Below, one piece after another: positions 10,447 to 20,396 of a DNA stretch of 64,000 nt. Below the pieces are notes generated by a model. It ran no database searches and had not been told where the DNA came from. It was given only the letters and a program-made list of their open reading frames with translations. Position numbers and translations under genes: made by a program. The stretch comes from Prunus persica (Eukaryota; Streptophyta; Magnoliopsida; Rosales; Rosaceae): the NCBI RefSeq assembly GCF_000346465.2, contig NC_034015.1, positions 5,875,061-5,939,060 on the forward strand. Direction: 5' to 3'. Position 1 is the first letter of the stretch. Each line of letters starts with the position of its first letter.

Positions 10447-11365
10447 ACCGTGATATGCTCGATGAAGTAGTCTGCTCACGAACTAGTTCACTTTCCGAGA
10501 AGCAAAGAGATGTTGGTATTCCTCAATAAAGTTCGAGTCGTTTGCACTAATCAAGGGATGGAGATCGAACTGGGAGGTGTGCTCCTCCGCCCAATATTTG
10601 CGATCCAGCTGTTGAGTCACGAGCAGTCAAGCATGTAGTTGATTCAGTATCATCGACTCCTTTGGAGGTAAGGGTGGCGGCGGTTTAAGAAGAGGAGAGA
10701 GTCATCTGTCCGGGTGAAAGGTTCTTCTACAACATAAGCAGCTGATCCAAATGTGGACAAGTCCAGCCCTGCAGGGGATGCAGACGTGTCTGATCTACTG
10801 AATACGAACCTCCTGTCAAGCCCATCCACCTGCTTCAAGCGGGTTTATCTTGAGATAGTCTCAAGTCTTTCCTTGGAAAAACAAAGGGAAACAATATTTC
10901 ATCTGCTTCAAAAAAGAGTAGTTCTTATTGCTAAAATTATCCGAAACTCGTATGCTATTGCGTCCCCTTCTGTTGCTGACTTAGTTAGTCAAAAAGATGC
11001 CTATTTTCGTCTTGAGCACAAGAATGCTGACGTCTACCATGAATGCTTACAATTTGGGCTACTTGCACTGCTTAAATGGAAATTATCCCTTCTATGCTAT
11101 TGGAGATGGAGATATCAGAAAGCTCTGTTTTGACTTTCTACCTATGCAAAGTGAGTAGGTTAATGTTGTGAACATGGAATGAGCTGAGCAGGAAGCTGAA
11201 GGGGCAGTAACTGAAGAGGATGAAGCAGAGGATGATGCAACAGATGAGGTAGTGGCGGACGTCGCGAATCAAGTAGGTGGAGTTGCTGAGAGCGCGGCTG
11301 ATCAGGCGGAAGCCTAAGAGGCTGTAGATTAGGGATCTCCTGTTGGTGTGTCGGAGTAGATGAAG
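10447..11365 (+). pseudogene. Antisense coding remnant between integrase and 3' LTR
   Basis: This region lies on the strand opposite gag-pol. The clearest stretch is 10753-11133 (126 codons, helical and Leu/Lys-rich, including LEKQRETIFHLLQKR). Downstream, 11180-11320 encodes an acidic Glu/Asp/Ala-rich tail ending in stop codons. I do not recognise a domain. Position and orientation match the antisense gene of the younger Tat element at 43861-47372, but the sequences do not look alike. It appears degraded, with several frames needed to connect the parts. Confidence 0.45.
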
Positions 11366-11571
11366 ACTCATTTATTTATTTTCAGCTTTTTTAGTCTGCT
11401 TTCTTGTGTAGAATAATTGGTCTTATCTGACCATCTTATTTTTGTTGAACTTGGCCGGTTGGTCAGCTTGCTATGGAAATTTTCGTTATTTTTTCCACTT
11501 CAATTTGCGTATTGACTTGTGAATTGCTTGCATAACCAGCCTGTGTTTTGATTGCACATTTCCCTTTGTAG

Positions 11572-11715
11572 ATTTATGAGTGTCAGGGTCCCCCGTGAAG
11601 GACTCCGGGCATGCTCTGCATATACTGTAGGATGGTAACCCTTAGGAAGTTGGCAAGTGCCAGGGTCCCCTTTGAGGGACTCCGGGAGTATTCTGCACAT
11701 CTCGTAGGATGCCTT
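11572..11715. repeat. Two copies of a ~76-bp tandem repeat
   Basis: Two adjacent units each contain CAGGGTCCC, then GGACTCCGGG, then a CTGCA and GTAGGAT motif. They precede the longer tandem array and look like a diverged part of the same repetitive zone. Confidence 0.65.
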
Positions 11716-11717
11716 GG

Positions 11718-12333
11718 TCGTTGCCCTAAGTCTCCCGAAGGACGCTGGTTCTAGGTAACTGCATGACTATCCTGCCTCTCTTAGGAAACAGATAAGAAAC
11801 TTGGATACCTCCCTAAAAAAGCATGGAGACCTCCTTTTGGGAAATTCCTGGCGCACCCTGTATCTCCCTGAGGACGCTTCATTGTAGACTGCGCCTCCCG
11901 TAGGACGTTTCTGGTCATCGCCCTGCGTCTCCTTTAGGACACTCCTTATGGGCAACTGTGTGACTATCCTGCTTCCCTTCAGAAATCGATAGGAACATGG
12001 ATACCTCCCTCAGAAAGCATGGAGACCTTCTTTTAGGAAATTTCTGGCGCACCCTATGTCTCCATTAGGACGCTTTTTAGCGGGTTGCGTCTCCAAACGG
12101 ACGTTTCTAATCGTCGCCCTGCGTCTCCCTTAGGACGCTCCTTATGGGTAACTGTATGACTATTCTGCTCCCCTTGGGGAACGGATAGGAACCTGGATAC
12201 CTCCCTTAGGAAATTCCTGGCGCACCCTGTGTCTCCCTTAGGACTTTTCTTAAAGGACTGCGTCTCCTGAAAGACACTTCTGGTCATCACCCTGCGTCTC
12301 CCTTAGGACGCTCCTTATGGGCGACTGTTTTGT
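11718..12333. repeat. ~196-bp tandem repeat array fused to truncated integrase
   Basis: Units begin at 11718, 11915, 12111 and 12284 (spacings 197, 196 and 173 bp; the third carries a deletion of about 24 bp and the fourth is partial). Each unit contains GCGTCTCC, CTTATGGG, GATACCTCCC and TTCCTGGCGCACCCT. Tandem arrays in the 3' region are known for Tat/Ogre elements and can seed satellite DNA. Here the array meets the integrase frame directly and replaces its C-terminal half. Confidence 0.85.
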
Positions 12334-12760
12334 GGTGATCTGCTTGCCAATGAACTGTGAGGCATTGTCGGTAACCGGCGACTGTGGGCAGCCAAATCGG
12401 CATATGATGTTTCTCCAGATGAATCGCTCCACATCGGCTTCTTTAGTAGAAGATAGAGCTTCGGCCTCGATCCATTTAGTAAAGTAGTCGGAGGCGACGA
12501 TCATCATGTCCTTCTTGGCGGGCGCCGGTGGCAAGGAACCCATTAGGTCAGTGGCCATTGCATGAATGGCCATGGACTATTTTGCAGATGGTAGACTTGG
12601 GCAGGCAGGTTAGGGATCGGCTTGTATCGTTGGCAGCGATCACATTTCTTGACATATTAGGTGGAGTTGTGTCGCATGGTAGGCCAGAAGTAGCCTATTT
12701 TAGAGCCTTCTGGGCGAGTGACCTGCCCTAGAGTCGTTGCCACACTCGCCGTCATGAATT
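12334..12760 (-). pseudogene. Integrase, truncated (old gypsy element)
   Basis: The - strand encodes an H2C2-like zinc-binding region (GYFWPTMRHNS, then KKCDRCQRYKP) with an internal stop, then the catalytic core with the first Asp (ATDLMG) and second Asp (VTDNASQF). The frame then enters the tandem array, so the catalytic Glu and the DNA-binding end are absent. The integrase cannot be active. Confidence 0.8.
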
Positions 12761-12813
12761 TTGCAGAGAACCTCAAGTGTTTGAGGGTACTTTATGCAGA
12801 TGAGATGAGGGCT

Positions 12814-13960
12814 CTAGTATGATCTGCGGATGAACTTGTTGTCGTGCATGTAGTATCTCGTGGCCTTCTGTTGGACCTTTCTAGCTTCGGACTTGTCTGT
12901 TGGCAGGTTTTCATTCATCAAGTAGTCAACGATGGGGTCCTCGTCAATCTGTATTTTGTCGATCGGCTCTATTTGTTCAATGCTTGACCGGTCAAGGTGT
13001 TTGACCGAGATGGAGCGTCTGAACTGGGTGTCCAGCGCTGATCCCGGGCTTGCCAGTGCGTCTGCACGGGTGTTCTCTACCCGAGGCACTTGTTGGATGG
13101 TGAAGGTAGGCCTTCAACAGCTCTTGAACTTTGTCAACGCACAAGATCATCCTTGGGTGCTTCACCATGTATTTACTTGACGCTTGATTCGTGATCAACT
13201 GGGAATTCGAGTAGATGGCTAGCTTCTCGATTGCGACCTCCTTTGCCAAGTGCAGACTGGAGAGCAAAGCGTGATAGCTTGTTCCAACAGGGGTCCATCG
13301 GAGGTGGTGATGACGACCCCTGCTCTAGCTCCCTTTTAGGTCGACGCTCCGTCTACGTGCAACTGCCACATGTCTCTAGGTTGGCTGGGTTTAGCGGAGG
13401 TTCCGTATGCTTTTGAACTTCCCTTTTTTTGTTCACCAACTTCTCTTTTTCGGCTGATGGGGTGAATTCTGCGACGAAATCTGCTAAAGCCTGGGCTTTT
13501 ATTGTAGTTTTTGGCCGGTAGAGGAGGTCATATTGGCTTAGCTCTATAGCCCACTTCATGAGTCGCTGAGAAGTGTCAGGACTATGTAGGATTGATATCA
13601 AAGGAAAGTCAGTCATGCTGATGACTCGATGAGCTTGATAGTAGGGTTGCAGCTTTCTCGCAGAAAGTACAAGAGCCAAAATGAGCTTCTCCAATTTTGG
13701 GTAGCGAGTCTCTGCATCGAGGAGAGCTTTTGACGTATAGAATACCGGATGTTGGAGTCTCTGCATCGAGGAGAGCTTTTGACGTGTAGAATATCGGATG
13801 TTGGGCCCCCAATTCTTCTCGGATGAGAGCTGAGCTGATGGCTGAGTTGGACATTGCCAGGTACACGAACAAGTCTTCACCATGAACTGGCTTTTGAGAG
13901 CAGGGGAGGTGAAGTAAGGTAAGTCTTTAGATTCTGGAAAGCTACTTCGCACTCCTCATC
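12814..13960 (-). pseudogene. Dual RNase H region (old gypsy element)
   Basis: The first RNase H follows reverse transcriptase (ILALVLSARKLQPYYQAH, then the block ending QALADFVAEF). A second, archaeal-type RNase H follows at about 13000-13400 (WQLHVDGAS at its start, VPRVENTRADALAS at its end). Two RNase H domains in tandem are a hallmark of Tat elements. Stops and frameshifts interrupt both. Confidence 0.75.
13706..13803. repeat. 49-bp tandem duplication inside RNase H
   Basis: Units 13706-13754 and 13755-13803 are nearly identical. Because 49 is not a multiple of three, the duplication shifts the RNase H frame and gives two overlapping partial frames encoding the same peptide. Confidence 0.85.
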
Positions 13961-14089
13961 TCATTTGTCTCTTTTTCCTTTCTTCAAAGCTTTGAAGAAT
14001 GGTCTGCACTTGTCGGTAGATCTCGAGAGGAATCAGTTGAGGGCTGCTGCTCTACCCGTCAGACTTTGTATGTCCTTCACTTTATCTTG

Positions 14090-14740
14090 AGAATATCTTT
14101 GATTTGATGTGGGTGTGCCTCGATACCTCGTTGTGTGACTAGGTATCCCAAGAATCTACCGGAGGATACACCAAATGTGCATTTACTCGGATTCAACTTC
14201 ATGCGATACTAGCGAAGCAGGCCGAATGCCTCGACGAGATTTTTGATGTGATCTACATGTTTTGGGGCTTTGACCAGCATGTTGTCCACGTATACCTTCA
14301 TAGTTTTGTCGATCTGTTCCTTGAAGATTTTATTCACGAGCCTTTGGTAGGTTACTCCGCCATCTTTCAGCCAAAAGGGTATGACATTGTAGCAGTAGGT
14401 CCCTCTCTCGATGATGAAAGAAGTTTTCACTTTGTCATCCTCATGCATCAGGATTTAGTTATAGCCGGAGTAGGTTTCCATGAAGCTGAGCAGGTAATTG
14501 CCAGAAGTAGAATCCACGAGTTGGTTGATTCTTGGCAATGAGAAGTTGTCTTTAGGGCATGCTTTGTTGAGGTCAGTGTAATCGACACAGACTCTTCATT
14601 TGCCCTTTTCTTTTTTTGCCACTAGAATAACGTTGGCAAGCCACTCCGAGTAGGAAACCTCTTCGATGAAGCCGGCAGCTAGGAGTTTGTCAATCTCGGC
14701 TTTGATGATAGCGACCCGCTCTGGAGCGAAGTTGCGTCTT
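14090..14740 (-). pseudogene. Reverse transcriptase (old gypsy element)
   Basis: Read on the - strand it carries the typical gypsy blocks: EIDKLLAAGFIEEV, SEWLANVILV, RVCVDYTDLNKACPKD, then KTSFIIERGTYCYNVIPF and KVYVDNMLVK. The YVDD active-site motif reads YVDN, losing one of the two metal-binding Asp residues. In-frame stops occur at several places (for example after GKK near 14600 and after GLLR near 14209). Confidence 0.85.
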
Positions 14741-15129
14741 TTCTGTGCCAGTGGCTTGTTGGCAGGGTTGACGTGGAGTCGATGTCAGATGATGTTTGGG
14801 TCGATGCCAGGCATGTCTGATGGCGACCATGCGAACATGTCTTTGTTGTGCTGGAGGAAGGTGGTCAGCTGAACATTCTCATCTGAGCTTAGGCGCGAGC
14901 CGATCCACACTTTTCTATCTGGCTGGTCTGGATCTAAGGGTATTAGTTCAACGTCCTCTTCAGGTTTTCATCATTCTTCAGGAGAGACCTCTGGAAGGAT
15001 TTCCTCGGCTTGATCCTGACGCTTTGATTGCTATAAGAGAGCAAGATTCGATTGTTCAACCTTCTTCAGATCTGCCTCACTCACAGGGAGGAACTGCGCT
15101 TGTTTGCTTTTCTTCAACCCTTGGGCAGA

Positions 15130-15660
15130 GCATTTCCTCTTCATTGCCTGGTCGCTCTTGATTTGGCCGACACCGCCCCTAGGGTTTGGTTACCAGATTT
15201 TCTGATGTGTGGCAGAGGTGATGGCGTTGATCTTGTCTATCCATGGTCTACCCAGAATGTCGTTGTAGGGTGAGACCTCATTAATGACCATGAATGTTTG
15301 CGAGTTGATTACAGGTGGGGAGTAGACGTCAAGGTCTATCATGCCCACGGTAACCGTTGTTGCACCATTAAAGCCGGTTAGCGATCTGGCTGATTAGTTG
15401 ATTTTTGTCTCCAAGCCCATCTGTTAGATGACTGCCAGTTGCAGGATATTAGCTGCACTGCCCTCGTATGCATGGATTCGGTCAACTATGGCCTGAGCGA
15501 TTTGAATGTTGATGACAAGGGCATCGTTATGTGGCATGTCGAGGCCGATCAGATCTTTCTTTTGGAAGCTGATCACATGATCATCTTCTGCTGGTGGAAG
15601 GTCAGTCAAGATTTGGGAGATCATAGTGGCCTGTTTGATATTCCTCATCTTTTCCTTGTT
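15130..15660 (-). pseudogene. Aspartic protease region (old gypsy element)
   Basis: The - strand shows HNDALVINIQIAQAIV, then AYEGSAANIL, then downstream NDILGRPWIDKINA and ATHQKIW, the usual Tat protease layout. The active-site position, normally Asp before an E/N/T-G-S motif, reads Tyr here. The region is split across frames. Confidence 0.75.
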
Positions 15661-15953
15661 GGTTAGCCCAGACTTCTCGGCGTCGGCTAGGATTGTGTTA
15701 ATCCTTATGACCTTCTAGGGTGGCTTTTTGGTGGTGTCATGATCTTCAATCCGCTGGATGACCTGCTTTGCAATGAATTCCGTGTAGTGACCTTATCTCA
15801 CGAGTTCTTCAAGGTGCGCTTTCCAAGCAAAGCAATTAGTCGTAGTGTGCCCGTGCGTCCCATGGAAGGGACGGTATTTGCTAGTATCCCTCTTGTCTGG
15901 ATCTCCTTTCAAGAGTGGCGGTCTTCTTACCCAAGGTTTGTCTTTAACTTCGG

Positions 15954-17876
15954 CTAAGATTTGATATATGGGGGTGGTGAACTTGGTGTAGTTATCTCTG
16001 TCGTAGCGTCTCCTTGTGGGTGTGACCTGCGCTTGTCCTTGTTTCTGTTGCTAAATTCGTCGCTTTTTTGGCATGCCTGCTTAGTCAGCTGATCTTCCTG
16101 CTTTGTAGACTTTTTTGCTGTGATTTGATCGTCATCCCAAAGCGCGTAGCTTTCCGCGGTCGTGTAGACCTCTACCAGTGTCTGGCTGGGAGTGATAGTC
16201 AACTTGCGGTACAAGTCGTGTTCAGCTGGAAGGCCTTTCTTGAAAGTAGAGGACACGATTCGGTCGTCACATCCTACAATGTTGGCCTTTTTTGTTTTGA
16301 ATCTCTTGATATAGTCTCGAAGGGACTCGTCGAACTTCTTGCGCATGTTGTACAGGTGGTCAGGGTTCTTCTTGATTGTTCGGTAATAGGTGTATTCTTT
16401 AGTGAAGATGTAAGACAGCTTCTTGAAGCTACTGATAGAGCCGGATAGCAGAGTATGGAACCAGTCTTGGGCGGCTCCTGGCAAGGTCATCGCAAACACC
16501 TTGCACATCAGCGCATCGTCGGCCTTGTGGAGGATCATGACACTTTTGAAGTGTTTTAGATGGCTCTTGGGATCGGAATCCCCCTTGAAGTGTGTGACTT
16601 AGGGCGTTGCGAATCGCTTCGGGGGAGCAGCCTGCTCTATTTAAGCAGTGCAAGGCGTAGAGTTTGCCTGGTCTATCTCCTTACGTAGTGCATCTTCGAA
16701 ATTTCCGCCGGTCTTCAAGTCTCGAAGTCGGTCATTCACAAGCTTCTCAACGTCTTCCGCACACATTGCTAGTCGGCCATTTTGGCGACCTTCACGATTT
16801 GGGCAATGCTGACTGACTTCCTCGTTGATTTCCGAGGGTCGATCTTCTCGCCTGAGCTGCCTAGGCGGAGTGTTGGTGGACTGAGCTTGTGAATGATTTT
16901 CTATAGCTTGTCAACGAGAATCGACTCTTTGAAAGTGAGTAGCGGAGCGCCTTTCCTCATGATCCTCATTGAGAGGGTTATCCAGTTGACCTTCCTGGGG
17001 GTCTAGCCTTTCGTGAATGCTCCTCTGGGAGTGGATAGCTGAGGCCTTTCTTCACGATCCTCGTTGCGATGGTTGTCTAGTTGACCTCCTTGGGGGCGTA
17101 GCCTTTAATGTACATTTTCCTGCGGGCCCAGGCGGGCGCGGATGTCAAGTAGTGGGCCAGCCTTCGCGCATGTTGTTCCTTAAACTCAATCTGCTCTGAG
17201 TGTGGCTCGCAGATGCTTGCGACATGTTAGCAGGCCGATCACGTTGTTGTCCCTCGCCTTGTCTGCTCACTCTTGCTCGACCTGCTTGGTACCCATCGAG
17301 TTGTCTACCAGCGCGTTTGTCCATCCTTCTCTCCTCTCCCGGTTGTCCAAGGCCAAGGTTTTGGGCCAAGCTTATTTGGTTGAGGAGTTGCCTCATTAGA
17401 TTGCTCTGGTCGTCCATTCTCTGAGCTAGCTAGTCAACTCTCAGATTAAGGTCTGCTTGACTTCGTGGATCGGGATGAGAGAAGTCTGTGGAGCCCAATT
17501 GCACACGGGCTATGGTTTCATGGGAGGTGTACCTGGGAGCGTGCGTCGAGCATAGAGGCAATGGAGGGAATGCTTGAAGTTGCTCCAAGGTCGGGCCTAA
17601 GTCGGCGGTGGTAATGACCCCGCCTTGATGGGAGGTTCCACCATGTTCAGTGGAGGTGGCCGGTGCAGTGGTCTCAGCTGCGAGTCCGGTAGGTGGCACG
17701 GTGGTGAGAGGTGGTGGTGCCACCATGTTGATCGCGGGATCATGGGTGGAGTGGCTTTGGGCCGTCGTGGATTTGGCCATTGCGGCGGTTTTGCCAATCG
17801 TCTTATTGTTTCTAACCATGGTTATTTGGAAGGCTTCGATGGATTGGAAAATAGGAGGAATGGATTCCTTGAGCAC
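15954..17876 (-). pseudogene. Gag (old gypsy element)
   Basis: An N-terminal Pro/Thr-rich part (17430-17876), a polar Gln/Arg-rich part (17145-17417) and the conserved capsid-like retrotransposon gag domain (15954-16538, with LPGAAQDWFHTLLSGSISSF and FDESLRDYIKRF) lie in order on the - strand. Frames are broken between and within these parts. A 95-bp tandem duplication (starting 16961 and 17056) adds one disruption. Gag would have formed the virus-like particle shell. Confidence 0.8.
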
Positions 17877-17899
17877 GCGTTGAGCATAACTCGTGCTCT

Positions 17900-17916
17900 C
17901 AATGAAAGCACCAATT
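17900..17916 (-). other. Candidate primer binding site (old gypsy element)
   Basis: Immediately inside the 5' LTR the - strand reads AATTGGTGCTTTCATTG, a sequence seen next to the 5' LTR of plant gypsy elements. I cannot assign the primer tRNA with confidence. Confidence 0.5.
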
Positions 17917-18575
17917 TGAGGGAGAAAATTTCCCCACGAGAATATTCAATTGCAAAGATTCTCCTTCCTTCTTCGCCGCCTATTTCTCCCTGCAAAATAG
18001 AAAAAATAAGAGGACCACACCCGGGGGGTGTTGGCCAAAGGCCCTCCGATGCCTAAATTAGTTCAATTGAATCGCATGGAAAACAATAGCTAATAGAGTA
18101 CAGAGATATGTTTATGATGTAAATCGGGCGGCCAGAGCCTTATGTAAAAGAGAGAGAGAGAGAGAGAGAGGAGGTGACTAGGGTCTGTGAGGGGAAGATC
18201 TCTACAGAGTTTTAGTAGTAATTCTGACGTGCCTCAATCCTTGTGCGTAGCCAAGTATTTATAGGGGGCCTCGACGAGGTTGGTGAGGTTGGTGTATTTA
18301 GGGATTTGATTTAATCAAATCCCTAATTAAGTCAAATACACCCAATCTGAATCAAATAACCTCACAATTAATTCAAGTAACTCCCAATTAATTGAGAATT
18401 GTGGTAGGAATCAAATCAATTCTCGACCTAATTAGGTAACACCCAATTTAATTAGGTAATCCCCAATTAAATTGAGTAACTCCCAATTAGGCTGAATAAT
18501 TTCCAATTAGGTCAAATAATCCCCAAATGGGAGGAATTACTTGACCTAAGGTTTAGATTTAATTCGGTTCCCACA
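17917..18575 (-). repeat. 5' LTR of the old gypsy element
   Basis: Partner of the LTR at 9384-10036, 659 bp against 653 bp. Both contain a GA microsatellite, a row of CAATTAATT-like short repeats and the same termini. Confidence 0.85.
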
Positions 18576-18580
18576 GCTGT

Positions 18581-18750
18581 CCCCCATCGGAGGCAAAGAA
18601 AACAACAAATGACCCTTCGGAGGCAAACTCGACCACGAAGAGGAGATAGTGGAAGTCCCATCGGAAGCCAAGAAGGTAAACCAGTCCCCTATCGATAGAT
18701 AGATCAGATAACAAATGTCCCAAAATTAGAAGACAGAAGACGTATACGTA
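18581..18750. repeat. Copy 2 short-repeat zone after the gypsy element
   Basis: CCCATCGGAGG-type repeats resume directly after the target duplication, equivalent to 54178-54240 in copy 3. The MADS promoter and 5' half that should follow are missing. Confidence 0.6.
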
Positions 18751-19096
18751 ACGTGAGGAGGAATACCCGACAAAGTTTCAAAATTTAGGGAAGAAGATTT
18801 CTGAGGAGGAGTACCCGACATGGAATGATCGAATAGATGATTTTTCGCAGGACGAATTGACTAAGCTCATTGCTTCACTCGAATCTAAGATACAAGTTGC
18901 AACCAAGAAGATTGATTCTATGGAAAGATATATGGGGTTTGCTAAGAAACAAAATCAAAGTTTGGTCCGGGAAGAGACTAATCATGATGAGCAGCCGGCC
19001 TATCAAGTCCCTGCTTTGATGTCTCCTCCATCACTTGTGCATTATCCAATGTTGCCAAGTGCATGGGTTTCAAGATCAGAATCGGAGAAAAGCTAA
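18751..19096 (+). pseudogene. Truncated type I MADS gene, copy 2
   Basis: Only the C-terminal part survives. It starts inside the first 16-residue repeat (EEYPTKFQNLGKKI) and is open to a stop at about 19096 with the end LPSAWVSRSESEKS. The promoter, 5' UTR intron and whole MADS domain are deleted, so no DNA-binding protein can be made. Its 3' end agrees with copy 1, not copy 3, in keeping the reading frame. It sits upstream of the intact polygalacturonase. Confidence 0.85.
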
Positions 19097-19802
19097 TGAC
19101 AACTTGACAACCTCAGTTCGATTTTGATCCTTTGTAATCGAATTTCTAGTATTGTTTAGTTCGATTTTGATGTACCTTTTGGCTAGGGATAATATAGCCC
19201 TATAATTTTTGTTCACCTTCCGTCAAGGTCTCATATTTAAGGCCAGAGCTTAGCAATTATTTCATATTTGTATTCAATTTAATTCTGAGATCCATAAAAA
19301 TATATGGTTTTTACCACCCGTCCAATATAGTTGTGTCATACATGAGCAGTGAGCAGTTCTTCTATCTCTCTCTGAGATTATTGTCTGAGTTGGTATGATT
19401 AAATAACGAAACACATCAGTGGACAGGCCCTCTATATGTTGATGAATTGGTGGTAATCTCAATCCAAGGTTACCAGAAACATCACTTCATGTATATTTAT
19501 TTATTAACTGTATTAATGATTGTGTGGATATTAGAGAACTTTTTTTCAACGTTAACTTGGTTTGGTGGAGCTGAAACTTATGCTCAAATAAAATGAGTTG
19601 AGGCTCATCATCTGATGATTGGGAAGATAATATACAGGTGGGGACTCAGAACCGATGCCAATCCATAAAGCTTGTTTTCCTGCTGCTGCTCATCAAGGGA
19701 AGGTTGGTGAAGGTTGGTTAAGCTTGTTTTCCTGCTGCTGATTATATTCGGTTTGATTGTTTCATATGACAGGAGGTTTGATGGTTATTATAATTTTTTC
19801 AT
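19097..19802. other. MADS 3' UTR and copy 2 spacer
   Basis: The 3' UTR-like sequence matches copies 1 and 3 to about 19230 and again at 19420-19470. From 19471 onward sequence is present that copy 1 lacks. A block at about 19347-19430 recurs at 61697-61795. No gene is seen before the helicase fragment. Confidence 0.5.
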
Positions 19803-20011
19803 ATGAGGGGACGTTGTTAGTGCTGTGGAAACAGGGGCTGGGAAGAAACTAGCCTTTGGTTTGCCCATTTTGCAGTGCTTGTTGGAGGAAGGAGAAAACA
19901 CTATGAAGATGCTTCAAGAAAAGGGGAAGGAAGAAGAAAAAGTTTGCTCCAAAAGGACTTTTTATAGGCACTTATTATTACTCCCACAAGAGACCTTTCA
20001 CTTCAGGTAAT
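19803..20011 (+). pseudogene. DEAD-box RNA helicase exon fragment (RH13-like)
   Basis: The + strand encodes a piece of a DEAD-box ATPase: a Walker A-like [17 protein letters not shown] followed by an acidic spacer. After a one-base frame change it continues as [13 protein letters not shown], motif Ia of the family. The normal A-x-T-G-S-G-K motif is altered, and neither flank continues the helicase. The pattern fits the plant RH13-type nuclear helicases, but only this one exon is present, so it is a dead fragment, probably carried in by duplication or transposition. Confidence 0.75.
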
Positions 20012-20396
20012 ATAATTGTATTGCAAGTTGCTGCTGGAGGTTTGTCAAGTTTGAGTTCAGGGGTTGGTAAGAAGTAAACCGAAGAACAGATGGAAAACAA
20101 CAGTTTGCCTTTTTTGAAAATCTTATTAATTATAGCTCTGTTTTTGTACTTAGAATTAGAATAAAAAGGAATGGCAATGGGAAGTAATCAAAACAAGGCA
20201 TTTCCACTAATCTGAATGAGGGATTTCTTGAGAATGATTCCCATTCCATGTAAGTAAGCATAAAATTACAAATATTATATTAATCAGAAAGAGGTCTTAC
20301 TTAGAAACCAAATAGAATGATATTTATGTACAGACTCGCTAGCATTATGTGTGTAGACTATGCACATGTATTTCATGCCTAATCTCATCTTCAGTA
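20012..20396. other. Spacer downstream of polygalacturonase
   Basis: AT-rich, partly similar to 3150-3240 of copy 1. A small imperfect inverted repeat (GGAATGGCAATGGGAA at 20168 against ATTCCCATTCC near 20240) may be a tiny MITE. It also holds the presumed 3' UTR of the - strand polygalacturonase. Confidence 0.4.

Larger units (their letters stand above)
9384..18575 (-). mobile_element. Old Ty3/gypsy retrotransposon, Tat lineage, complete in outline
   Basis: Two LTRs (9384-10036 and 17917-18575) are flanked by the identical 5-bp duplication GCTGT (9379-9383 and 18576-18580). Copy 3 near 54170 gives the uninterrupted host sequence. The coding order on the - strand is gag, protease, reverse transcriptase, RNase H, second RNase H, integrase. 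A second RNase H and an antisense coding region before the 3' LTR fit the Tat lineage. Every domain is broken by stops or frameshifts, and by eye the LTRs differ at roughly 5% in their outer 200 bp, so it is much older than the gypsy element at 35275. Confidence 0.9.

Noticed and set aside
11718..12333. CRISPR-like array
   Set aside because: Units are about 196 bp, directly adjacent and without spacers, in a plant retrotransposon.
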